Assembly (NCBI GenBank): GCA_022497145.1
Contig: MU385895.1
Coordinates: forward strand, 186,001 to 250,000
Direction of reading: 5' to 3'
DNA length: 64,000 nt
Source of the DNA: Rostrohypoxylon terebratum
Taxonomy: Eukaryota; Ascomycota; Sordariomycetes; Xylariales; Hypoxylaceae
Shown here: one piece after another, positions 10,601 through 21,011 of the stretch
Numbering within the stretch: the stretch's first letter is position 1
Layout of the letters: every line of letters begins with the position of its first letter
Position numbers and translations under genes: made by a program
Notes under the pieces: generated by a model
What the model saw: only the letters and a program-made list of their open reading frames with translations
Database searches by the model: none
What the model was told of the DNA's origin: nothing

Positions 10601-13600
10601 CTCATACCACCATTGCCGTACCTGTGACGCGCCAGAGCAGAGCCTCCACGCACAACAGAAGAAGGTGTTTCTTTATAAGGATGCTTCAAGAACACTCACA
10701 CCAGATCTCGACGGCTATGTCATTTCCAAGTCTTGCCGCCAATTGGAGTTTCACGAATACCGAGAAGTCTTGGTAAAATTTGATCCGAAAATCAACATGA
10801 AAACACTACAGTCTGGTAGTGTCGCCGCCTACCTGGACGGATACTGGCGCGAGCCTAGTTCTAGGGCGGACAAGAGTCCCGGCTTAGAGAAGCTCGATAT
10901 CTTCAAGCGTATGGAAAAACTGAAGGTATTAGATTCGCAACATTCCCTCATCGAGAATGAAGAATCGGAGCAGAGGGTGCTCGCTGAAGTGCGAATCGTT
11001 AGAGAAGTAGAGTGCGACACGTACAGGACCATCAAGAAATATGAAGCCCAATGCAACAAGGGTAGTGATGGATGGGCTGTCGTCACGAAGGCTGACCTGC
11101 AAACCTTCCATAAATTCATCTCGCACGCCAATATCAAACTTGCGGGGGTCGAGGATTTAGAAACCGAACTCAAATTCACAGACATTGAGGCTTGTTTGTT
11201 GAATTTTAAGGCGTGGAGAGATGGCATAGCTGCGGCAAATCCTCGCGAGTGTCTATATGGACAACTACCCCCTGTGCGATGGATCAAATGCGGCAGTAGA
11301 TATATCGGCCACCACCTAACTGACGCCATGGCAGATTTCGAAAAGAAGCTTAAGTCCAGAATCCCGATTTTCGAGCTCAGAGTCAAGGTCCTGCAAAGCC
11401 CAGACGAAAGCGGGAAGATGCATGCTATTCATGTGCAATATCTGTTCCAACACAAGGTCCTCGGACAGAAGGCGGCAATCCTCTTGCCCCCAAGCAGAGA
11501 TCCCACTGCCAAACTGACTGCTGGAGTACGAGTAGAACGCAATGTCGTGCTATCTCAAAACATACAGGTAGCATCCAATGATAACGACAGACACAAGTTC
11601 CAGCCATTTCGAAAGGGGTTATTTAGCTTGGAAGGGCACCATTCAGCGGTTGAAACTCTTTTGAAAGATTTCAGAACAGATCTCACTGATTCTCAGTTAA
11701 GATCTCTTGCATGGATACTCGACAGAGAGAGATCTGGTGTGAGATTTCTCGAGCGCGAAATTGACGAGGACGTTCTGTCCGAACTGATGCTCCGGCTTGT
11801 CGGATGGGCCAAACGTATTGTTACTAGTTATGGTGGCGTGCTTGCGGACGACGTAGGATATGGCAAGACCGTTACTATGTTGGCAGCGGTGCATTGTCAA
11901 CAGGAATTTGACAGCCAGGAGTCCTTCGAGGAGCGCCGCCGGATTGACAAGTCTCCTTGCAAGTACTTGAAAGCCACTCTGGTGATAGTTCCACACCATT
12001 TGCTCGACCAGTGGGCCAACGAGGCAGCCAGATTTCTTCCCAAAAAGACGCCTATTGTTAAAATCCAGTCAATCTCGGATCTCCGGGATAACTCTTCTTG
12101 GTCAGTTCTCAAACGTCTTGAAAAGGCGACAATCATTGTGGTGAGCCACAAATTATTTGATAAAAGCTACCATGAGAAGCTTGCCGGTTTGTCAGGTTCC
12201 CTTGACCCGCCAGAGCTAAGTATAAATAAGAGTTCCGGAGACTGTTCTCCCAGTCGCAGCTTTGAAGAGTGGTATGAAGAGGCTGCACCTGCGGCTCGAG
12301 CTCATGCTAGCGCACTTCTCGACTTCTCAACTACCGATGCCCAGCTCGACGATAATAGGATCCAGCAAATTTGGGATACTATAAAAGAACGTACCGAACG
12401 TCTGAGTCGCGAATATAAGCTTTATGCTGAGAATCTGGATCACAGCTGGACGAAGAGGCCGGTTCTAAGAAAGAAAAGAGGCAAAGGCAATGGCGATGGC
12501 GAAATCGAGCAAATAAATGACCGAGTATCTCACCGGATCAACTCGCTAGAAGAACTGAAGGAAATTTGCCAAGACAATTATTTTCATATGCTCGAGAGTT
12601 TCACATTTTCTCGTGCGGTTTACGATGAGTTCTCGTACGAAAAATTCCCTGCCAAGGTCTTTTTCGCCAATTGTTCAGCGCATGCAAAGTGGATCTTGTC
12701 AGCTACGCCACCGACAGATAATCTTGGAGCAGTCCACGGGATTGCTAAGCTCATCAATATCCACATTGCACGTCCGATTTTCTCGCGTGTAGGAATGCCG
12801 AAAATCACGAAGGGACCGGAATTTGGCGAACAGACTAACGCCGAGGCCTTGCAGAATCGCAAACTGATGTCTGACATGTGCATCCGAGAGAGACACGAAA
12901 AGGGCATGGAGTTCATAAAAACTTTTGCGACTTCGAATACTCTGGACTTGATCCCCGCCAATGATATCAAAGTGGAGGAGAAAGTCATCGTGTGCGAGAT
13001 GAACAAGCACGAAACCATCCAATACATGACTCTCGAGCATGACCTGCGCGCATGTAGTTTAGATGCGAACATGCTTTCTGAAGGGTGCCGAGCGATTTAT
13101 CAGGATTTGATCGATCTCAGGGAATGGTCCGAAGATGGAAAGAATGTCGGTATGAAGATGCTCCTTGGGCAATCTTCATGCGGCTCTGACAACGGATCCT
13201 TTGAGTCGCTCAAGCAGGAACGAAATGACCAGCTCGACCGTGCAAAACACGTGTTCGGAGCCCTTTATGAAAAAGCAATTTGGCTAGCCAAGAGAATTCG
13301 TACAAATGAAGAAGAAATCAAACTCTTGAACGCAAAGACTGCGACAGATGATGTCATGATGATTGCCAGAGATATTTGGTGCCAAGACATTAAATCGTGT
13401 GGCGGGCGTGATGCTTGGGGGCACTTCTTTAAAGCGCTTGGCGTTGACGGACAGAAGGCCGAAGAACCGAAAACGCAAGACTCGGAATTCTATAAGGATG
13501 GCCCGGAGTTACTTGACTTCTTGTACGGGCTGAGAAAGTTCACGTGGAGCGACTTCTTCGACATAAAAAAGGAACAGCTCCAGGAAATAGGGGAGGAAGA

Positions 13601-14957
13601 AGCTGGCAAGCTTTTAGCTGATCTCCAGGAGACCCCCACAAACGGTTCTAACAAGGACAAGTTGAAAGAAATTATTTGCGGGGCACAAGGTTTAGCCAGG
13701 TACAGACGGCTTGATCTTGGAACTTTGAAAAGGCCGATCAGAAACCAGAAGCCCTTGCCTGCTAAATATACCAAGGCCGACCTGTGTGGCATATTGAGAT
13801 CTGTTGGTGCGATAGCGGTCACGTCTCGTTCTCTTGGCGACTTGAAGAAGCAGTACGATGACCATTATGCGGGAGAACTCGATGATTCGAAGTATGTTGG
13901 ATCGGAATGCCTCAAAGCTATCAAGCGTACCAACTTCCCAACTTTCGGTAATCCAAAGAAAATCCGAGGAGGTAAGTACACGGCCACTGGTAGTGAGATC
14001 ACCGACACCTCCGTGGGATTAAGAGCGGCTTTTGTTCAGTTGGATCTCGCTATCAAGCAGCAACGAATCGTGAAAAATCTCACCTGCACCGAAGGTCAGA
14101 AAATGTACTGCGATGGTTGCGGTCAACAAAAATCCAGAGAAGAGCTCTTTCTAGTCTGTGAATGTGGACATGTGCTTTGTAACGAGCATATTGGATCGAA
14201 GTGCTGCGGCGACAGTTCCGGTACCGAAGGTTGCGTATCGCTCCTCGATAACGCCACGAAACGCTTAGCTCTTATCGACAGGCCTGAAAGAATCCATGGC
14301 GATGGATATCCTGAGGGAAGTTCGGTTGATGGGATGAGCTCCAAAATGAAGATGATTGTGAATTACATCAAGGGGATTCCCGAAGATGACAAAGCAATTC
14401 TCTTCTTCCAGTTCGACCGCCAGAAGAAAGAACTGATCTGGGCCCTACAAAAAAACCACATTAGCTACACTGATTCCCCCAGTAAGGAAACTACATCGAA
14501 GGTCAGAATCCTCAAGCTTAATGACCAGACCTCGGCAGGTACAAATCTTCAGTATGCGAACCACGTATTGTTCGCCTGTCCACTGTTGGAATCGTTACAA
14601 GAGAATTACGATAAGCACATGAAACAAGCAAAGGGTCGGTGCATTCGATTCGGCCAAAAGAAAGTGGTGCACGTATGCCACTTTGTGACAGCCCAGACCG
14701 TCGAAGCGGATATTTTAGAACTTCGCAGAGAGTCTCAAATCGTAGTGCGTCCCAAGGAGGCTTGTGGCAAGCTTCGCTATGTGCCCCGAACCCAAAGCGT
14801 GGCAGCGAACAACGGTGTCGGCATTTCTCGGATTAACAACAAAGAAAGTGTTGCTGATGAGCAGGAAGAAAAAGTCCGGTCTATGCTTACCTCGAATGAA
14901 ATCTGGAAGGCTATGAGCGAGTCGAACTGGCTCAATACTGTCGGCATCGAGTACTAA
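7668..14957 (+). CDS. Dnmt5-type DNA cytosine-5 methyltransferase fused to SNF2 ATPase
   Basis: Predicted nuclear protein of 2385 residues that would methylate DNA cytosine with ATP-driven remodelling. Exons are 7668-8105, 8183-8427 and 8483-14957. Order of parts: basic, Lys/Ala-rich disordered N-terminus (1-145); C5-methyltransferase (about 150-640) with the AdoMet motif CSGTEAP at 159, catalytic Cys251 in SGCSCVDFSNLN, ENV at 334, QTRMRG at 370 and GNAMS at 627; a Cys-rich zinc site (Cys707 onward); SNF2 ATPase with Walker A GYGKT (Lys1356), DEFS box (Asp1609-Glu1610) and SATP; RING-like finger starting at Cys2104; C-terminal helicase lobe with SAGTNLQ and QAKGRCIRFG. This layout matches the Dnmt5 family, in which the Cryptococcus enzyme is an ATP-dependent maintenance methyltransferase. 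I see no N-terminal chromodomain, unlike the Cryptococcus protein. All core motifs are intact, so the enzyme is probably active. Confidence 0.93.
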
Positions 14958-15666
14958 TTGCCTAGCAGCCTAGGTATTCAATGTAAGTTGGAATTGCCCC
15001 ATATCCCCCAATAGGATTCCAATAGGATTTTAACTAACCTATCGAGATAGATCATCTTCATCCACCACAGTTGCGTAAGCAAACGGCCGCCGAAGCGGCC
15101 GCAATGCTCTCGGTAATCGTTGATGTGCCTGCGAGAGATTGAACAGAAGATGGGGGTGGGAGATAGGAGAGAAGGAAAGAATGAAGTATGAGAGTTTAAT
15201 GGGAAAAAGTCTGGACGACCTTTAAAGTGTGCTGATACTGACGGTGGCCGAATGTGGGGCTGTCTTTTACGGCGGTATTCGGAGGGGCCATAGGCAGTTA
15301 CGACGTACCCAATCTACGTAGCCAGATCGCTGTGACTTCCTTCCGGTTTCACTAGGTTCTCTTAATGTAACGAGGTTCGCGGTTTTTTTTTATCGAAATT
15401 CCATATAATTGGCGGCGTAATATGCGTGATTTGAATACCCTGTGGGTATCATTTGACTAACCTATAGATTAGCGAGCACCTTTTCTAACGTCAATATTCC
15501 GCTCCTATTCGAGCTTTAGTTGCTAAGGGGCAAGCATAGTAGCCACCTATGTATTTTCGAGACGGGTTTAACCTAAAACAGGTAATTTTTATAAAATTCG
15601 ATACCTAACTTACAGCTTTGACGCCTATTATCCAACTTCATATTACACCTACATTTACTAATATTC
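14958..15666. other. Convergent spacer between Dnmt5-like gene and ureidoglycolate lyase
   Basis: Just after the stop codon lies a good intron-like segment (donor GTAAGT at 14982, branch TAACTAACC, acceptor GATAG at 15050), which may be an intron in the 3' untranslated region. A GC-rich near-palindrome (GGCCGCCGAAGCGGCC) sits at about 15085-15100 and a T run at 15384-15391. No gene is seen. Confidence 0.5.
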
Positions 15667-16446
15667 CTACAGTTTCGACGGCCTCGATGGACTTGGCGGT
15701 ACTTGAACCATTATCTTGGGGAAGTTTTGCGTATTACCTTTCCGCTCCTGTCCTTGATCGACCATTCGAAGAGAAACCTCCTGGCAATCCTCGATAGGTT
15801 CATCATTAGCGAACTGAATGACAATGAAATCAATGGCAGACCCAGCTGGCCCTAGAGCTGCCATCGGCGCGTGCCACGTTCCTGCCCCATACGTCACAGC
15901 CTGCGCACCCGTCGCTACGAATGCGCGCAGACCATTCAAATCTGGTAGACCGCTTCCCGGTAGCCCGTCACCCTGAGGAACAGGAAAGTTCTTATCAGGG
16001 ATATCAGGCGCGCGGCTCGGCGCCACAATAACCAGATACTGCGTCTCGGCCGAGGCACCCAGTGGGACGAACGTCTGTGTGGTGAAAGGGTGGCGTTCAA
16101 GAATCTTGACCTCGAAGAGGCCGTTGGTGCTACCCGGTCGCTCGTCCGGAATGAGTTGCCGCGCGCTGCACACGAACATGGTCGTACGCGGGGAGGCAGA
16201 CCTCCGGCTTGGCGCCTGCTCGTACAGATCCTTTAGTGGAGGCACTAGAGCACGGTATTGGATCGCCGTGCCTTGATTAGCAGACACGGCGCCATACCCA
16301 GAAGGAAGGGCTGAGGCTGGCGCCGAGGGCCGCGTCTCAGGAGCCGGATTTGTGAGAACAGCACCGAAGGGGGCAAAGGCGGTGGAAGTTAGAGATTCGG
16401 CTAAGATGGTGAGAGGCAGGGGGATTGGAATGGTATGGACAAGCAT
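15667..16446 (-). CDS. Ureidoglycolate lyase
   Basis: Probable ureidoglycolate lyase (EC 4.3.2.3), which splits ureidoglycolate into glyoxylate and urea in the last step of allantoin breakdown, letting the fungus use purines as nitrogen. The 259-residue frame is intronless. It starts with MLVHTIPIPLPLTILAESLT and AFAPFGAVL, the usual N-terminus of the family, and has the conserved strands LERHPFTTQTFVPLG and GAGTWHAPMAAL, the latter holding the metal-side His of the cupin-like fold. The length is close to other fungal members. It is not next to other purine-degradation genes here. No targeting peptide is visible. Confidence 0.88.
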   Translation of the reverse strand: MLVHTIPIPLPLTILAESLTSTAFAPFGAVLTNPAPETRPSAPASALPSGYGAVSANQGTAIQYRALVPPLKDLYEQAPSRRSASPRTTMFVCSARQLIPDERPGSTNGLFEVKILERHPFTTQTFVPLGASAETQYLVIVAPSRAPDIPDKNFPVPQGDGLPGSGLPDLNGLRAFVATGAQAVTYGAGTWHAPMAALGPAGSAIDFIVIQFANDEPIEDCQEVSLRMVDQGQERKGNTQNFPKIMVQVPPSPSRPSKL

Positions 16447-17085
16447 TTCGACTCGAATATCAAGGTATTAAGCATCATTCGTCTATCTATTTTTGTTATT
16501 GTGTCGTCGTTTTGATTTCTTGAGGAAGATTATTGGAGAAGAACGAAAGAAAAGCTTCATTGGAACCGGGGACCGGGGTAGATATTAGGGGAGATAAGGG
16601 TGGGTCTCTGGCGCTGGCATGCATTACAGCCAATAGAATATGTAGGATGATAAATATTAGTGATTCAGCGCTCATATTTGTCATGTAACTAACACAACAT
16701 AACAATTACAGCAGATTGCTTCGCTTAGGTGCTTCATCCAATCAAACGCCTTACTTTCAAGGCTTCTTCCCTGCTAGCATTTCGCGCTTGCGTCCAGGCT
16801 TCAGCTGCTATGCCTCACGCGTGTTTTTCTTCATTTTCAAATCACTCCGAATTGATGTATTCTGTTCCATGATTCCTTTTTTAATATATAAAAATTCCTA
16901 CGCATCTGGCGTGCTGGCAATTATCTGATTGTCCTTCGTAGGTATCTAATTCAATTCATGCCTAAACTTCAAGACTAACGGTTTCGCAGATTGTTTTTAA
17001 TTGTACATAGGTCCATAGGAGGCGGCATTGTTGCGCATAAACGTGGTTTTCTTGCTATATTTTGTCTGTTCACATAGAACTCATA
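16447..17085. other. Spacer upstream of ureidoglycolate lyase
   Basis: Shared upstream DNA between the lyase (minus) and the small frame at 17086 (plus). It probably holds both promoters. I could not identify GATA-type regulatory clusters with confidence. Confidence 0.45.
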
Positions 17086-17451
17086 ATGGCTCATGATTAC
17101 CTATGTGGCTTATTTTGCAGAAGAGCAAGACCTGCGCCTGCCCCAACTAGAGACAGTGGACTCAGAGGCGTTGAATTCTCCCCTCGGTCATCGATGGCGA
17201 GCTCAATAGAGGCGCGGGACCCTGTACCAGTCGCCTCTTCATCAGCACAGGCATCCTCTACCACGACAATCCTTGACAATCCAGAGATATCTGGGTATTA
17301 TTCACCACCAGCACCTACGTCAACACCTCAATCTGACGCCCTGAGAGAGGTGAGGGGTTACTATGCACCCGAACCAGCTTCCGCCACTGTTCCTGTTCCT
17401 TTCTCGACTCCACGCCCCAATTCCCACCCTAGAAAGACAACATACTCCTAA
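17086..17451 (+). CDS. Small low-complexity hypothetical protein
   Basis: Intronless frame of 121 residues starting MAHDYLCGLFCRRARPAP. The sequence is rich in Ser, Pro, Thr and Ala and likely disordered. Two related segments, EISGYYSPPAPTSTP and EVRGYYAPEPASATVP, suggest an internal duplication around a GYY(S/A)P core. The Cys-containing hydrophobic N-terminus is too short for a clear signal peptide. I do not recognise the family. It could be a short orphan gene or a chance frame; codon composition is richer in C and G than the spacers around it, which favours a gene. Confidence 0.4.
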   Translation: MAHDYLCGLFCRRARPAPAPTRDSGLRGVEFSPRSSMASSIEARDPVPVASSSAQASSTTTILDNPEISGYYSPPAPTSTPQSDALREVRGYYAPEPASATVPVPFSTPRPNSHPRKTTYS

Positions 17452-18284
17452 AATTCATCAGAATTTCTCCTTTCGATAATTCACGAAGATGATGACAAAT
17501 GCTAGTCATATAGGTATCAAGCTCATGGCATTAATGCCTAGTATCATGATAGCCTGCCACGTTGGGGGATGAAGTTGCTGATACTTCAATGATGATGGGA
17601 TGAGTTAAGCGCCCAGAGCGAAATATTAATGGCCCTTAACTTATTAAAGCAGATACCCCTTATGTTTGACAAGATCACCTCAAAGTTCTTGACAAACGAA
17701 GTCCCCTCATTCGCATACAATAATCTTGAATTCCAGATATTAGTATCATTGCTCCTTGTAAATATTCCCTCGTGTATCTTTTATGTGTCATCACACATGA
17801 TGGATTAGTTTGCTCGTTTCTGCTGATGTTCATTACAGTCATTCCGTCGAAGAAATGACAAGTGATTCGATTGAGACATAGGGTATGTAAAGTCAATATC
17901 ATGTTCATAGAGTTTTCCTTTATATATTACGGATAACTGCCGAGTGGCAGGCGTGTTTGAAATGAATTGGTGTGTGTGATGGTCGAAGGTCCACGTAAGG
18001 TTGAGTACTACCATAACTGATGTTTGCTCATGGGCTAATTCCATCTTATCTTTTAGTAGTTCCAATCAACAGTTACTCGGTTTCGCGAACTTCCCTTTGT
18101 CATTGCCTTTCTTCACAGGTCATGCTTTATCATTCATTATAAATACCTATTGATGTGAAAATTTTCAGTTATCATAGGATACATTTGGGTCTCTAAAGCG
18201 GATCACATAACCTGTCCTCAACCTAACCAATACGGCAAACTCATCAAAAGTTTTCGAATATCCCACTAGTAGTCTGCCAGTAGG
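17452..18284. other. AT-rich spacer
   Basis: AT-rich DNA without a supported gene. The only frame of note, on the minus strand at 17805-18065, has no recognisable motif and sits in AT-rich sequence, so I leave it out. Confidence 0.5.
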
Positions 18285-18389
18285 ATGGCTTCTGTTAATG
18301 CAAGTTAAGGCGCTCCTGAAGAGTCAAACTGTGCTGGAGTTGAAGCTACGGCACAAACAACTGGCAACGACGCTTGAGACCAGGAAGCT

Positions 18390-19781
18390 ATGAATGACGG
18401 ATCAAGCCACTCAGCGACCACACTAGCACCTCCTCCACCAGCAAACAGCACCACCTTTGAAGCTGAAGGCACGGAGAACCAATCGGAAGGTGACGCTAAC
18501 ACCAACCAGGAGACTGCCGGCGCTGCTACTTCCCACACTGAATCACCTAACCCAGGAGCGACTGAAACAGCAACCAATGCAGCTGCTACTGCAGACAACA
18601 CTAATGAAGCTTCTGGCCAGGCCAATGAGAATTCCTCTACGACCAACTCACATAACATGGGTGCTAGTTTTTCTTCAACTGGCACCACAGTAGACAAGGA
18701 AAATTCCAATCAACAAGCTGGGGCCGATACTGACGAGTCCACATCTACTCTTCCCGACATAACGGCTAGCGCTAGCGCCAGCGCGCACAAATCACTAACC
18801 ACCCCACCTTCACCCACACAGTCTACTTCATCCACTTCTATCGCATCTACTAACTCTCCAGAAACCAACACTTTCGCCGTGCGTGTGGACACCTCCACTA
18901 CTGTGACAATTTCAGGCCTTGGTATCACACGTATCGCACCAAACATGTCCTCCCATCAAGTTCGATTTGCCGAGTCATCAGATGTGCAAAACCCTGGTGA
19001 CTCGACATCTCAGCAGTCTGTAAACCAAGCACAGCAGGCGCAAACTGAACTTGCATCTGCAGCTTCAGCCCCGCCTCCTTCCGGACCCCCTCCTAATCCG
19101 CCTACCACTCCGGCGGCAGCTGCGGCTGAACCTGACCGTCAACCTCCTCGAGCTTGTACATGTAGCGTCGCAGGCACGACTGATCAAGCTTCTGCGGCTG
19201 AACCTTCAACTGCTCCTCCTGGAACACAACAACAGACATTCCATCCTCGAGTCGTATCCAACATTGTTCCACCTATTGGAGCCCGTGCCGCCGCCATGAG
19301 TCATCAACAGCCTATCTATATTCTCAGCCCGTAAGTATATGAATCTTCATTTGTCTCTCACATTTCAAGTTCTGAATTAATCATAATCAAGTGCTGGTGC
19401 TCCGGCTCAAGCACCTCAGAATGCGAACCAGCCGTACCTTTGGGTGAACCCTCCTCTTGTGGCACCCTCGGCTCCTCCCCCTCCCCCGGGCAACACTGGA
19501 TCATGGTGTAAGTACTTTGCTAGTGTCAGTGATGGATTAGTGCTGGCATTCATTCTCGATGATGTGAATTTAACTGACAAAAAATAGGCTACCCTCGACA
19601 ATCCCCTTTCTGGGCTGGCGCTTCAGCAGCCCAGACAAACCCTCCTCCCCAATTCTACGTTGCTGAGCAGGGCTACGTTGCCCAGCCTACCTACGTCGCC
19701 ACCACTTTCCAGCAGGCACCCCAGCCGCAAGTACAGTACTACGTCAACGGAACCACCGGTCCAATTGTCTACTACACATAG
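18390..19781 (+). CDS. Proline/serine/threonine-rich hypothetical protein
   Basis: Exons 18390-19330, 19392-19507 and 19588-19781 join in frame (GTAAGT donors, AG acceptors) to about 416 residues. The first 300 residues are Ser/Thr/Ala/Gln rich and disordered; the C-terminus is Pro/Gln/Tyr rich, with repeated GYVAQPTYV-like words and the ending YVNGTTGPIVYYT. No enzyme or DNA-binding domain is seen. The start is uncertain: an ATG at 18285 lies in the same frame but two stops (TAA at 18303, TGA at 18354) separate it from 18390. A GC-AG intron from 18300 to the CAG before 18384 would skip both stops and add the leader MASVN. A low-complexity adaptor or RNA-binding-associated protein is possible, but the function is unknown. 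Confidence 0.6.
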
Positions 19782-21011
19782 TAAAGGCAGCCGACATACT
19801 AGGTACTCTGGTGAATGGCAAAGGGACAAAAACTGGAAGCAATATTGGCCATTGTAAATTGAGATCATGTCAGGGGGAGATGTTTCGCTTTCATTCACCT
19901 GTGCCGTAGAAGGTGATGAAGGTCGTGACAAGCACAAAGGGAACTCCCTCATAATTTTCATGGCATCGCACGCCTTTTACCCCGGACTTTCCATGGGCTT
20001 TTAAGGCGATAAGAATCGTGTGTACTTTATTCTGAAATGTTCCCTTGAATGGAAATAACTCAGTTCATCTCCAGTTTTTCCACTAGGAAAGTCTTCTGCT
20101 CTAGTTTGTCTCCATTGTGAATCAGTAGCACTCCAATATCCAAGATGCTCTAAAGTATCTATCACACGAATCATCGCCATGTAGTACGTTCTTTAACGCC
20201 ACAAGCAACACCCGCCAATCAGTGAACTCTAAGGTTCCTAAAGAGGCAAGTGGACTCAAGGATCCTCCTAGGACCTAAGACCTAGGTAACTGTGAAGCAC
20301 TCCAATTTCATAACTATTTAGCCTCCCAATTTATTGAAAAATATACAAACCAGAAGGTTAATGGTAGGTCACTTCACGTCAAATCTCTGTGCTGCCCAAG
20401 CACTGAATATCAAGTATTTGGGGACTATTCTAGATGGTTCAGAAGCCTCTGTTGAAACAATTTCCATAGGGGTGTGGGCGCTATGGACTTTAGCGTATAG
20501 TTAGGTGATTGAGAGCCCGCTAATACTGGAAATCGCGTGATCTACGGACCTTTCGCTGCGATCGAACTCGGACAACACAGTGGCCATAAACGCAATGAGC
20601 AATTCAAAGGCTCATTAAAGCTGCTTGGAAAGCCCTAGATCATGATGAAACTAATGATTATATAAGTGCTAGAAAACTGAGATAAGCAGAAGCTTACATA
20701 AACAAAGCTTATATAATAAGGCATTACGGGCACTGCGGGCATTACAAAGCAAAACATTCCATAACGAAACATTACGTAACAGAGCATTACATAACAGAGC
20801 ATTACATAACAGTCCAGAGCATTGCAGCAGCTGACATAATGTCTGCTTACATTATATACTGTACTACACCATCCATGGATTGCTGATCCGTTAGGGGGTT
20901 TTATGAGTTTAAAAAACAACATAGCTTTTGTTCTGGATCCATATAGGTAATGTAAGTCTTAAGCATAAATGCTATCAGAGAATACAGAGAGACGGTACCA
21001 ATTGATAATTA
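19782..21011. other. Spacer with short tandem repeats
   Basis: No gene seen. A palindrome-rich segment (CCTAGGACCTAAGACCTAGGTAAC) lies at about 20266-20290. A tandem repeat lies at 20745-20820 and is listed separately. Confidence 0.55.
20745..20820 (+). repeat. Short tandem repeat, GAGCATTACATAACA-type unit
   Basis: Four to five imperfect copies of a 15-16 base unit based on GCATTACATAACA follow each other. They generate a Cys/Tyr/Met repeat on the minus strand that is not a real protein. Confidence 0.75.

Noticed and set aside
10829..11386. Long minus-strand frames opposite the Dnmt5-like gene (also 12620-13072 and 13490-13822)
   Set aside because: They mirror a continuous coding sequence with full family motifs on the plus strand and have no motifs or splice sites of their own.
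18305..18709. Minus-strand Val/Ala/Ser-rich frame opposite the Pro/Ser-rich gene
   Set aside because: Low-complexity mirror of a Ser/Thr/Ala-rich coding strand; the plus strand has consistent introns that extend the protein.
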